Assembly: GCA_034933145.1 (NCBI GenBank)
Contig: JAYFOA010000013.1
Location: 1-64,000, forward strand
DNA: 64,000 nt
DNA from: UBA4644 sp034933145
Lineage (GTDB): Bacteria > Bacillota > Clostridia > Oscillospirales > Butyricicoccaceae
Direction of reading: 5' to 3'
Shown here one piece after another: positions 29,879 through 37,696 of the stretch. The notes beneath the pieces are model-generated. The model was not told the origin of the DNA. It did not search any database and saw nothing but the letters and a program-made list of their open reading frames with translations. The first letter of the stretch is position 1. Every line of letters starts with the position of its first letter. The position numbers and the translations under genes were made by a program.

Positions 29879-31155
29879 AAATTGCTTTTTACACCCTTGG
29901 CTGCAAAACGAACCAATATGAAACGCAGGCACTGGAACGTCTGTTCCTTGAGCGAGGCCATGAAGTCGTTGCCTTTTCCGATTTTGCCGATGTTTATATT
30001 GTCAATACCTGCACGGTAACGGCGCTGGCCGACAAAAAATCACGAAATGCCGCCCGACGGTGCAGAAAGATCAATCCCAATGCGACATTGATTCTCTGCG
30101 GCTGCTATGCCCAAATCGAGCCTACACAGGCTAAAGCCTTATGTAACGCAGATTATGTGGTCGGTACATCGGACAAGCGTGCCGTACTGGCGCTGGCAGA
30201 AGGCGGTGGGCCGGATCGGGTGACCGATCTGTGGCATGGACCGCTTCCCGCCTTTGAAGCGCTGCCGGCCGGCGGGCTGGCTGGGCGTACCCGCGCCCTG
30301 CTAAAGATACAAGATGGATGCCAGAATTTCTGCAGCTATTGCCTGATTCCCTTTGCCCGCGGGCCATCCCGGTCTATGCCGCTGCCGGACGCAATTTTTG
30401 AGACCAAACGTCTGGTTAAGGACGGTTATCATGAGATTGTATTGACCGGCATCGAGATCAGTGAATATGGGCTCGATCTGCCGGAAAAGCTCACGCTAAT
30501 TGATCTGATTGAAACGATATGCTGCGCAGCACCGGAGGTTCGTGTGCGGCTGGGATCTCTGGAGCCGCGTACGGTAACCGAAGAATTTGCCGTCCGCTGC
30601 GCCGCCCTTCCAAATCTTTGCCCTCATTTTCATCTGTCACTGCAGAGCGGCTGCAACCGGACGCTGGCGGCTATGAACCGCAGATACGATACGGTGCGAT
30701 ACGCGCAGTCCTGCGACATCCTACGGCAGCATTTCCCCGGCTGCGCGATCACCGCTGATTTAATTGTCGGTTTCCCTGGCGAAAGCGAGTCTGATTTTGC
30801 AGAAAGTCTTGCCTTTGTTCGAGCCTGCCGTCTTGCACGGGTGCATGTTTTCCCCTATTCCCGGCGAAAAGGTACGCGCGCCTACTCCCTTCCCGGTCAA
30901 CTGACGACAGACGAAAAAGAGCGTCGTTCCGCTGAAGCCACTTCTTTTTGTAAAGCGCTTCAGCTTGACTACCTTGATAGTCTGATCGGGAAAACGCTTC
31001 CTGTGTTGTTTGAGCGTATGCGGGAAGGCGGTTATACCGGGCACAGTCCGGAATATGTGGAAGTCTGGGTCTCAGGCAGCGACCTTCACAATCAGACGCG
31101 TGATGTACGCATTCTTGTCCGGGAAGGCGAACTTCTGAAAGGGGTGATGGTATGA
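29875..31155 (+). CDS. mtaB: tRNA t6A37 methylthiotransferase MtaB
   Basis: MtaB is a radical-SAM enzyme that adds a 2-methylthio group to t6A37 of ANN-decoding tRNAs. The 426-residue protein starts KIAFYTLGCKTNQYETQ, with the N-terminal cluster cysteines in LGCKTN, NTCTVT and LCGCYAQ. The radical SAM motif is CQNFCSYCLIPFARG, and the TRAM end is present. The GTG at 29875 has AAGGAGG upstream and overlaps the previous stop (GTGA). It overlaps the next gene by ATGA. Placement downstream of an MBOAT/SGNH pair is unusual and may reflect only shared transcription. Confidence 0.95.
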   Translation: MKIAFYTLGCKTNQYETQALERLFLERGHEVVAFSDFADVYIVNTCTVTALADKKSRNAARRCRKINPNATLILCGCYAQIEPTQAKALCNADYVVGTSDKRAVLALAEGGGPDRVTDLWHGPLPAFEALPAGGLAGRTRALLKIQDGCQNFCSYCLIPFARGPSRSMPLPDAIFETKRLVKDGYHEIVLTGIEISEYGLDLPEKLTLIDLIETICCAAPEVRVRLGSLEPRTVTEEFAVRCAALPNLCPHFHLSLQSGCNRTLAAMNRRYDTVRYAQSCDILRQHFPGCAITADLIVGFPGESESDFAESLAFVRACRLARVHVFPYSRRKGTRAYSLPGQLTTDEKERRSAEATSFCKALQLDYLDSLIGKTLPVLFERMREGGYTGHSPEYVEVWVSGSDLHNQTRDVRILVREGELLKGVMV

Positions 31156-32291
31156 CTATTTCAGAAGCTCTGGATCGGATCTTTTCCCGGCCGCTTACGC
31201 GTCTAACTTTAAGCTGTGCCCGACGGGGAGAATTTCGAAAAGTGATGCTGCGCCCGGTGGTGCTTCGGGAACAGCAGGTATATCAATTGGAAAAACGCAC
31301 TGATACGCAGGCGTTCCATGAAAACTTATCACCCGGGCAGGTAAGGGAGGCCGTCGAACGCCTGCTCTCCGACTTTGCACAACTGGACGCTGCCGCAGAA
31401 GGGATGCTATACAGCCTAAAGCTATCCCAAAAAGGAAAAGTCTTTTTTTCAGAAACTCCGGCTAAGACCATTGCTTCCGTTCCCACGGCTCATAACCGGC
31501 AAAAGAATTATCTTCTGCCGGAAGGCGTTGCCGTTCCGGCGCTTGTCGATCTGGGCGTCATGACCTCCGACGGTCGGGTAGTACAATCAAAATATGACAA
31601 ATACCGGCAGATCAACCGCTTTCTCGAATATCTCGCCGATCTGCCGCTCGAATCCGACGGACATCCTCTGCGGGTGGTGGACTTTGGCTGTGGCAAAAGC
31701 TATCTGACCTTTGTAGTTTATTACTACCTCACCGAGCTGCGAAAGCTCCCGGTGGAAATTATCGGTCTGGATCTGAAGCGGCAGGTCATCGAGGACTGCA
31801 GTACCGTCGCAGAAAAGTACGGTTACTCACACCTGCGGTTCCTTTGCTGCGACATCAAAGATTATGTGCCTGATACACCGCCCGATCTGGTTATATCGCT
31901 GCACGCCTGTGATACCGCCACCGATCATGCATTGTTTAATGCCGTCACATGGGGGGCCCGCTTTATCCTCTCTGCACCCTGCTGCCAGCATGAACTGAAC
32001 CTCTCTACCGGAGCCGGCGCCTTTCCTCCCCTGACCGGCTATGGAATCCTGAAAGAACGTTTTTGTGCGCTGGCAACCGATGCACTTCGTTGCAAACTGC
32101 TTGAATGGCAGGGCTATGATACACAGATTCTGGAGTTTATCGACCTTGCGCATTCGCCAAAAAACCTGCTCATCCGTGCAAAAAAAGGTGGTGTCTCCCC
32201 CGCCGCGCGGCAAAAATCCCTGGAGGAAGCGGAGACACTGCTGCGCCAGTTGGGTGGAGAGAATACCCTGTACCGGCGGCTGAAAGCCTGA
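31152..32291 (+). CDS. SAM-dependent methyltransferase with HACD/PCCQ motifs
   Basis: The 379-residue protein has an N-terminal domain of about 170 residues and a C-terminal Rossmann methyltransferase core: VVDFGCGKSYLTF, then IIGLDLKRQVIEDC, CDIKDYVPDTPPDLVISLHACDTATD and ILSAPCCQHEL. The HACD-T-D and PCCQ motifs place it in a conserved but uncharacterised family whose eukaryotic relatives include GSTCD-like proteins; an RNA substrate is plausible given mtaB upstream. It overlaps mtaB by four bases (ATGA) and is the last gene before a strong terminator. Confidence 0.82.
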   Translation: MTISEALDRIFSRPLTRLTLSCARRGEFRKVMLRPVVLREQQVYQLEKRTDTQAFHENLSPGQVREAVERLLSDFAQLDAAAEGMLYSLKLSQKGKVFFSETPAKTIASVPTAHNRQKNYLLPEGVAVPALVDLGVMTSDGRVVQSKYDKYRQINRFLEYLADLPLESDGHPLRVVDFGCGKSYLTFVVYYYLTELRKLPVEIIGLDLKRQVIEDCSTVAEKYGYSHLRFLCCDIKDYVPDTPPDLVISLHACDTATDHALFNAVTWGARFILSAPCCQHELNLSTGAGAFPPLTGYGILKERFCALATDALRCKLLEWQGYDTQILEFIDLAHSPKNLLIRAKKGGVSPAARQKSLEEAETLLRQLGGENTLYRRLKA

Positions 32292-32308
32292 TCTTAGGTT
32301 CCCGTCAT

Positions 32309-32347
32309 AAAAGCAGTGGCCTCCGAAAAAGAGGCCACCGCTTTTTT
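32309..32347. terminator. Bidirectional terminator between convergent genes
   Basis: GTGGCCTC (32316-32323) and GAGGCCAC (32331-32338) pair, with flanking GC/GC pairs and AAAA upstream and TTTTTT downstream. It serves the plus-strand mtaB operon and the minus-strand DUF5684 gene. Confidence 0.9.
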
Positions 32348-32361
32348 CAGTTTATACAGCT

Positions 32362-32718
32362 TCACGCCTGTGGGCCACCGTATTCCGAGCTTCCTAAAGC
32401 CAGAATCGGCAAAAACAGGATCGGAAGAAGGATCAGGCCGACAGCAAATCCTCCGCCTTTTCCGAAGGCATAGGACAGTTTGACCAGAAATATGATGTAG
32501 ACTACCAGATTGACCAGCGGTATAAGCATCAGCAGGAAATACCACGGCCGGCCCCAGGCCACGTCAAACGCGGTGTACAGGTTATACAGCGGGATGATGG
32601 CCGCCCAACCGGGTTTTCCCGCCTTTGAAAACAGAATCCAAAAGCAAATAATGCCGAGAAGCCCACCGAAAATACCCGCGCCTCCACCGGAACCGCCAGA
32701 CGCTGCAATTAAATGCAT
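32362..32718 (-). CDS. DUF5684 small membrane protein
   Basis: The 118-residue protein has a glycine-rich N-terminus (GGSGGGAGIFGG) and three membrane segments with the block FSKAGKPGWAAIIPLYNLY, which marks the DUF5684 family; its function is unknown. The ATG at 32718 is preceded by AAGGGG nine bases away. The 132 bases upstream contain a TATAAT on the minus strand (32792-32797) without a clear -35 element. It lies between the terminators at 32309-32347 and 32851-32878 and is probably transcribed alone. Confidence 0.8.
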   Translation of the reverse strand: MHLIAASGGSGGGAGIFGGLLGIICFWILFSKAGKPGWAAIIPLYNLYTAFDVAWGRPWYFLLMLIPLVNLVVYIIFLVKLSYAFGKGGGFAVGLILLPILFLPILALGSSEYGGPQA

Positions 32719-32850
32719 TCCCCCACGCCCCTTATATCGAAAATACGTCTTTCTTGACGAATCGCCATACCGAGCGCCGACATAGCAGTGTATTATATGT
32801 GCAGATGTGCAGATGACTGCTCTTCAAATCTTGAAAAAAGCCATCAATAA

Positions 32851-32878
32851 ATAGGGCCGCCGGTACCGGCGGCCCTAT
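32851..32878 (-). terminator. Palindromic terminator after the SPFH gene
   Basis: A 28-base perfect palindrome centred on GGTACC, with arms ATAGGGCCGCC and GGCGGCCCTAT, begins nine bases after the SPFH stop. The U-rich sequence that follows on the minus-strand RNA (UAUUUAUU) is weak. It probably terminates or stabilises the nfeD-SPFH transcript. Confidence 0.7.
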
Positions 32879-32886
32879 GCTGCAGA

Positions 32887-33810
32887 TCAGTCTTTAAACA
32901 GCTCTTTGGTAGAGGCTGCAAGGCCCGCAAGGCTCTGAATCTCCGAAGGAATGATGATCTTGGTACTCTGGCCATCGGCTGCCTTGGCAAACGCCTCGAG
33001 CGCCTTGATCTTAATGACAGGTTCGCTGATATTTGCCTCATTCAGCAGACGAAGTGAGTTGGCCAATGCGGTCTGTACGGTGAGCAGGGCCTCCGCTTCA
33101 CCCTCGGCCTCTTTGATTTTCTTCTGCTGTGACGCCTCGGCGCGCAGGATCACCGACTCCTTCTCCCCTTCGGCGGTGAGGATGGCGGCGCGCTTTTCGC
33201 CCTCAGCGGTGAGAATGGCAACACGGCGCTCGCGCTCGGCCTTCATCTGCCGCTCCATGGCGTCCTGAATCTCCCGCGGCGGGATAATGTTTTTGAGCTC
33301 CACGCGGTTAATCTTAATGCCCCAGGGATCGGTGGCCTCATCCAGAATCGTACGCATTTTCGTATTGATAAGGTCGCGGCTGGTAAGCGTCTGGTCCAAC
33401 TCCAGATCACCGATGATGTTACGCAGGGTCGTTGCGGTCAGATTTTCAATGGCCGCCATGGGATGCACGACGCCATAGGTAAAAAGTTTCGGGTCGGTCA
33501 CTGCAAAATAGATCACCGTGTCAATCTGCATGGTGACGTTATCCTCTGTGATGACCGGCTGCGGCGGGAAATCGGAAACCCGCTCTTTCAGGGTTACTTT
33601 GTTGGCGACGCGCTCAAAAAACGGAATTTTAAAGTGCAGGCCCGTATCCCACGTAGCCTGATAGGCACCTAGGCGCTCAACGATAAAAGCGCTGGCTTGA
33701 GGCACGATGACCACGTTGGCCGCGATGATGGCAATGACAATCAGAACTGCGACGGCGATGATGATCATGCTGACAAAAGGGGGAAGCGCAGCGAGGAACA
33801 GCAGATTCAT
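32887..33810 (-). CDS. SPFH/stomatin-family membrane protein (QmcA-like)
   Basis: SPFH proteins oligomerise at membranes and are linked to membrane microdomains and protein quality control. The 307-residue protein has an N-terminal membrane segment (about residues 15-37), the SPFH/band-7 domain starting VPQASAFIVERLGAYQATWD, and a coiled-coil region with near-repeats of AILTAEGEKRA (residues about 195-230). The ATG at 33810 has GGAGG upstream. Its upstream partner is nfeD, a classical association, but 235 bases of hairpin-rich sequence separate the two. Confidence 0.93.
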   Translation of the reverse strand: MNLLFLAALPPFVSMIIIAVAVLIVIAIIAANVVIVPQASAFIVERLGAYQATWDTGLHFKIPFFERVANKVTLKERVSDFPPQPVITEDNVTMQIDTVIYFAVTDPKLFTYGVVHPMAAIENLTATTLRNIIGDLELDQTLTSRDLINTKMRTILDEATDPWGIKINRVELKNIIPPREIQDAMERQMKAERERRVAILTAEGEKRAAILTAEGEKESVILRAEASQQKKIKEAEGEAEALLTVQTALANSLRLLNEANISEPVIKIKALEAFAKAADGQSTKIIIPSEIQSLAGLAASTKELFKD

Positions 33811-33852
33811 AGTAGTACCTCCATATTTTATTTTGTTTTGTTTTTCCTCCTG

Positions 33853-33970
33853 GGTAGCGTCCTACCTGGAACAGGGAACTAACCCTGTCTGCAGGTGCTG
33901 CCCAAAAATGAATCTGAGCAGCATAAGGCCGGTGCCGCAAAGCGCTTCGGCCTGCTGTCAGACCAACAGG
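33853..33970 (-). other. Hairpin-rich spacer between nfeD and the SPFH gene
   Basis: Five short inverted repeats follow one another. GGTAG/CTACC lies at 33853-33866, ACAGGG/CCCTGT at 33871-33888, GCTGC/GCAGC within 33897-33922, GGCCG/CGGCC at 33927-33952 and CTGT/ACAG at 33955-33969. No reading frame with a ribosome binding site is evident and no terminator T-run follows. The spacer probably forms a folded segment in the nfeD-SPFH messenger. Confidence 0.45.
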
Positions 33971-34045
33971 GTCTCCGAAAGCGCGCGCGAAAAGGCATTC
34001 GTTTTTAAGAGCGGAATACTGAAGAATCGTTATCTATCCGCATCG

Positions 34046-34489
34046 TTATTCCAGTGGCTCCACAATGGTTTTTACGCCGGAGATTTCCCGGACGACGACC
34101 TTTACTCCTTTGGCGATCGGGGTCTCCCCTACGCTGCGGGCAGTCCAGATTTGACCGGCGACACGGATCTGGCCGACGGCACGCTCATTGTCGATAGCCT
34201 CAGTTACCACACCTTCCATGCCGATGATACGGTCGGAATTGGTGCGTTGGCGGCCGCGGTTAAAAAATTCCTTTGCAAAATTGCGGGTGAAGTAGAGCGT
34301 GACGGCCGACAGGAACAGGAACAGAACGATCTGGAGCCACAGCGGACCGCCGCAGAGGGCAACAACCATGGCACCCAGCGAGCCGACAGCGAACCAGATA
34401 GACGTCAGCCCCAGCGTCGCTGCCTCCACAATGGCGAACAGCACTGCCAGCGCAAGCCAAACTGCGGACATTGGAACGTGAATTGGCAT
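34046..34489 (-). CDS. NfeD-family membrane protein
   Basis: Short NfeD proteins have membrane helices and a C-terminal OB-fold domain that works with SPFH partners. The 147-residue product has hydrophobic segments at about residues 6-65 and the OB-type domain IGMEGVVTEAIDNERAVGQI through GVKVVVREISGVKTIVEPLE. The ATG at 34489 has AAAGGAGG upstream. It is followed by the SPFH gene in the same orientation. It lacks the serine-protease domain of long NfeD proteins. Confidence 0.92.
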   Translation of the reverse strand: MPIHVPMSAVWLALAVLFAIVEAATLGLTSIWFAVGSLGAMVVALCGGPLWLQIVLFLFLSAVTLYFTRNFAKEFFNRGRQRTNSDRIIGMEGVVTEAIDNERAVGQIRVAGQIWTARSVGETPIAKGVKVVVREISGVKTIVEPLE

Positions 34490-34522
34490 AGGTATCCTCC
34501 TTTACCCGGTTCATTGATACTC

Positions 34523-34531
34523 AGTATAACA
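34523..34531 (-). promoter_or_regulatory. Extended -10 promoter of nfeD
   Basis: On the minus strand TGTTATACT (TGN plus TATACT) lies about 34 bases upstream of the nfeD start codon. No good -35 hexamer is at the right distance, so this looks like an extended -10 promoter. Confidence 0.5.
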
Positions 34532-34987
34532 CATCAGGGCAATTTCTACTACTGTTTTCTACGCCTTCAATTTAAATCCTCCGGCTGGGGGAATGTCAAG
34601 AGGGTTTTTGACGCCTTACCCCGTAAAATTTCCTCATAAAAAGATTCCGGTAGGGGGAAAGTGGACAAAAATATGTTAAAACCGGCCTCACCCGGCAAAA
34701 AAGACTTCAAAAGCCATAGCTCTAATAATCGGCGTATATAATCATTCCCCGGGCCTCGGCTCCCGTATACGTCAGATTGACGGCTTTCCCCTTTGATTCT
34801 GCAGACATGCTCTTGGAAGAGCAGCCGCCGCACACAGCAGCAATGCGGCACATATCAGTCCGTCTTGGCATTCTTTCTCCCGTTCATCCTGATGCCTCTT
34901 TCTCTACGATAGACACACAGGCAAAGTTTTTTCTGGGCTATAGCATATTCCGTAAATTCATATGCGTATTATCTGTCACTTTATAAG

Positions 34988-35024
34988 TTTTCCCTCTGCC
35001 GTAGATACTACGACAGAGGGAAAA
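34988..35024. repeat. Long inverted repeat in the gene-free region
   Basis: TTTTCCCTCTG (34988-34998) pairs with CAGAGGGAAAA (35014-35024), with an inner stem CGTAG/CTACG around ATA. Neither strand has a T-run after the stem, so it is not a standard terminator. It could be part of a structured RNA or a relic of a small mobile element. Confidence 0.55.
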
Positions 35025-35441
35025 AAGGTGAGAAAAGGATTTGGCGGTTCAATCGCTATGTATTGTCCGAAAGGAATTGATCAGGCCGTTGATTTAAAAA
35101 GTACCCGCGGAAATCATGCAGCGGACTTTCCCGTCCATAATTCTCCGCTTTACAAAATTACCCTTCTTAAGCCTGCATATATCATTAGTCAATATCCTGC
35201 TGCCCTCATGCGTCAGCTCTCTGCCGACACCAGCCCTTTCTGTGCCTGCCCATTCGAAAATTGCCAAATGCTAACATCAGGCAGCAATGTATGATAACAA
35301 TCATCAGTATTTCATATATAAGATGAAATGTCAACTCAAAAGCAAAAGAATAGTCCACAAATTAGATGCTGGATTTGGCAAAACTTTCACCGCATAACAG
35401 GCTTATCCTTGATAAAGGTAAAATTTCAACCTCTCTTATTA

Positions 35442-35510
35442 CAAAACGGCATGACGCATTTTTCGCGTCATGCCGTTTTGCACAGGGAGCGGCGCAAACG
35501 CGCCGCTCCC
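35442..35510 (-). terminator. Tandem hairpins downstream of groEL
   Basis: Two perfect stems follow the groEL stop. GGGAGCGGCGC/GCGCCGCTCCC is at 35485-35510, and a 16-bp stem with arms starting CAAAACGGC is at 35442-35480. On the minus-strand RNA the second stem ends in UUUUG. Together they should terminate the groES-groEL message and protect its 3' end. Confidence 0.8.
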
Positions 35511-35536
35511 AAAAGCAATTTCGAATATTCGAGTGA

Positions 35537-37168
35537 TTAATACATGCCCATGTCGCCGCCCATGCCACCGGCAGGAGCAGCCGGAACGGGCTCCTTCTTA
35601 TCGGCGACCACCGACTCAGTGGTCAAAACCATGGAGGCGATAGACGCCGCATTCTGCAGCGCGCTACGGGTGACCTTCGTCGGATCGACGATACCGGCCT
35701 TGACCATGTCCACATAGGTCTCTTTATAGGCATCAAAGCCAAAGCCTACACGGCGGGCGTTCTTGATGCGCTCCAGCACGACGGAGCCATCAATGCCGGC
35801 GTTGGCGGCGATCTGCTTCATAGGCTCTTCCAACGCTTTCATCACTATACGGACGCCGGTCTTTTCATCGCCATCAACCTTGGCAACAATCTTGGAAACA
35901 GCGGAAATTGCATTGACATAAGCCACGCCGCCGCCGGCGACGATACCCTCTTCAACGGCTGCACGGGTCGCGTTAAGCGCGTCCTCGATGCGCAGCTTCT
36001 TATCCTTCATCTCGACCTCGGTTGCCGCACCAACTTTAATCACGGCGACGCCGCCACTCAGCTTGGCCAGGCGCTCCTGCAGCTTTTCACGGTCAAAGTC
36101 AGACGTGGTATTGGCAATCTCGTTGCGAATTTCTGCAACACGGGCCACGATGGCCTTCTTATCACCCATACCGTTGACAATAATGGTGTTCTCTTTCTGG
36201 ACTTTGACCTGTCCGGCGTGGCCAAGCATATCCATAGTGGTCTCCTTCAGCTCATAGCCGAGGTCGGAAGAGACGACGGTGCCGCCCGTCAGAATGGCGA
36301 TGTCCTTCAGCATTTCCTTGCGGCGATCGCCGAAGCCGGGAGCCTTGACTGCAACGCAAGTGAATGTGCCGCGCAGTTTATTGACGATCAGGGTAGACAG
36401 CGCCTCACCCTCCACGTCTTCAGCAACGATCAGCAGCTTCTTGCCGGACTGGACGATCTGTTCCAGCAGGGGCAGGACTTCCTGAATGCTGGAGATCTTC
36501 TTATCCGTAATGAGGATGTAGGCATCGTCGATGACGGCCTCCATCTTCTCGGTATCGGTAATCATATAGGGAGTGATATAGCCGCGGTCAAACTGCATAC
36601 CCTCTACAACCTCAGAATAGGTTTCGGCGGTCTTGCTCTCTACCACGGTAATGACGCCGTCAGCGGTGACTTTCTCCATGGCCTCAGCAATCAGCTTGCC
36701 GATGAACTCGTCGCTGGAGGAGATGGCGGCCACACGGGCGATATCTTCGCCCCCGTTAATCTTCTTGCTGTTGTTTTTGATCTCTTCAACAGCAGCGTCT
36801 ACAGCCTTCGCGATGCCCTTCTTGATGACCATCGGGTTGGCGCCGGCGGTGACATTTTTCAGTCCCTCACGGACAAAGGCCTGTGCCAGCAAAGTCGCGG
36901 TAGTGGTGCCGTCGCCGGCCACATCGTTTGTCTTTGTGGCGACTTCTTTGACAAGCTGCGCACCCATGTTCTCAAACGGATCGTCCAGATCCACATCACG
37001 TGCGATAGTGACGCCGTCATTGGTGATCAGCGGTGCGCCGTATTTCTTATCGAGCACAACATTGCGGCCTTTGGGGCCCAGGGTCACCTTGACGGTATCA
37101 GCCAGTTTATTGACGCCGCGCTCCAGCGCACGGCGGGCTTCCTCGCCGTAAAGAATCTCTTTCGCCAT
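35537..37168 (-). CDS. groEL: Chaperonin GroEL (60 kDa)
   Basis: GroEL forms the double-ring folding chamber. The 543-residue protein has the signatures VTLGPKGRNVVLDKKYG, the ATP-binding GDGTTTATLLAQ, the apical-domain segment following DRGYITPYMI and the C-terminal GGMGGDMGMY tail that projects into the cavity. The ATG at 37168 is preceded by a purine-rich AGGAGG. It follows groES by 33 bases under the shared CIRCE-controlled promoter. Confidence 0.99.
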   Translation of the reverse strand: MAKEILYGEEARRALERGVNKLADTVKVTLGPKGRNVVLDKKYGAPLITNDGVTIARDVDLDDPFENMGAQLVKEVATKTNDVAGDGTTTATLLAQAFVREGLKNVTAGANPMVIKKGIAKAVDAAVEEIKNNSKKINGGEDIARVAAISSSDEFIGKLIAEAMEKVTADGVITVVESKTAETYSEVVEGMQFDRGYITPYMITDTEKMEAVIDDAYILITDKKISSIQEVLPLLEQIVQSGKKLLIVAEDVEGEALSTLIVNKLRGTFTCVAVKAPGFGDRRKEMLKDIAILTGGTVVSSDLGYELKETTMDMLGHAGQVKVQKENTIIVNGMGDKKAIVARVAEIRNEIANTTSDFDREKLQERLAKLSGGVAVIKVGAATEVEMKDKKLRIEDALNATRAAVEEGIVAGGGVAYVNAISAVSKIVAKVDGDEKTGVRIVMKALEEPMKQIAANAGIDGSVVLERIKNARRVGFGFDAYKETYVDMVKAGIVDPTKVTRSALQNAASIASMVLTTESVVADKKEPVPAAPAGGMGGDMGMY

Positions 37169-37201
37169 AGTCTACGCTTCCTCCTATAATTTTAAAATCA
37201 A

Positions 37202-37486
37202 TTACTCAACCTTGGCAAGGATGTCGCTCTGCTTGACGATGATCAGCTCTTCACCGTCCAGTTTGATCTCCGTGCCGGTATACTTGCTGGTGATAATCTT
37301 ATCACCGACTGCAACATACATCTTGCCTTTCTTATCGCCGCTGTCCAGTCCGGGGCCAACCGCAATTACTTCGGCCACCTGGGGCTTTTCCTTGGCGGAA
37401 CCGGTGAGGATGATACCACTCTTGGTCGTTTCCTCGGTCTCCACCATCTTGACTACGACGCGATCCTGTAACGGAACAAGCTTCAT
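37202..37486 (-). CDS. groES: Co-chaperonin GroES (10 kDa)
   Basis: GroES caps the GroEL chamber. The 94-residue protein begins MKLVPLQDRVVVKMVETEE, has the mobile-loop region TKSGIILTGSAKEKPQ and ends with EELIIVKQSDILAKVE, all typical. The ATG at 37486 has AGAGGG about nine bases upstream; a longer frame to 37522 would add 12 residues with no family match. It is the first gene of the groES-groEL operon, immediately downstream of a perfect CIRCE element. Confidence 0.98.
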   Translation of the reverse strand: MKLVPLQDRVVVKMVETEETTKSGIILTGSAKEKPQVAEVIAVGPGLDSGDKKGKMYVAVGDKIITSKYTGTEIKLDGEELIIVKQSDILAKVE

Positions 37487-37515
37487 AAAACAGATCCCTC
37501 TTTGTCTTTTGTATT

Positions 37516-37542
37516 TTAGCACTCATTTGGCTCGAGTGCTAA
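37516..37542 (-). promoter_or_regulatory. CIRCE element (HrcA operator)
   Basis: TTAGCACTC, nine bases, GAGTGCTAA is an exact match to the CIRCE consensus. It lies between the groES promoter and start codon, where HrcA repressor binding controls class I heat-shock genes. hrcA itself is not in the window. Confidence 0.97.
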
Positions 37543-37551
37543 TCTCTCTTT

Positions 37552-37579
37552 ATGATAGCATAGATTTTTTGAAATTCAA
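37552..37579 (-). promoter_or_regulatory. groES-groEL promoter
   Basis: TTGAAT (37574-37579) and TATCAT (37552-37557) are 16 bases apart on the minus strand, placing the transcription start at the edge of the CIRCE element. Confidence 0.75.
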
Positions 37580-37646
37580 GGGGGGCAAGCAAGTTTTTTT
37601 CGGTGTTTTTGTGAATATTTTGTATCTGCTCTCCATTTATTTTTTA

Positions 37647-37681
37647 AAAGGCCGGCTGCGGGGTTAATTCTCGCAGCCGGC
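37647..37681 (-). terminator. Terminator after the pyruvyltransferase fusion gene
   Basis: GCCGGCTGCG (37651-37660) and CGCAGCCGGC (37672-37681) form a ten-pair stem. On the minus strand it is followed by CTTTT. It ends the lipoprotein-alr-pyruvyltransferase unit and separates it from the groES promoter. Confidence 0.8.
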
Positions 37682-37696
37682 GATTGCTAAAACCGG

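Larger units (their letters stand above)
34490..35536. other. 1-kb region without a convincing gene
   Basis: The nfeD promoter lies at the left end and the groEL hairpins at the right. Between them (about 34560-35440) the sequence is more AT-rich than its neighbours. Two frames are open: 34567-34851 minus (94 codons) and 34962-35294 plus (110 codons). Neither has a clear ribosome binding site or a family I recognise. The region may hold decayed genes or an untranslated RNA. Confidence 0.5.

Noticed and set aside
34567..35294. Two modest open frames (34567-34851 minus; 34962-35294 plus) as genes.
   Set aside because: No ribosome binding site, no family similarity, and one runs through a strong inverted repeat. 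They are described only as part of the gene-poor region.
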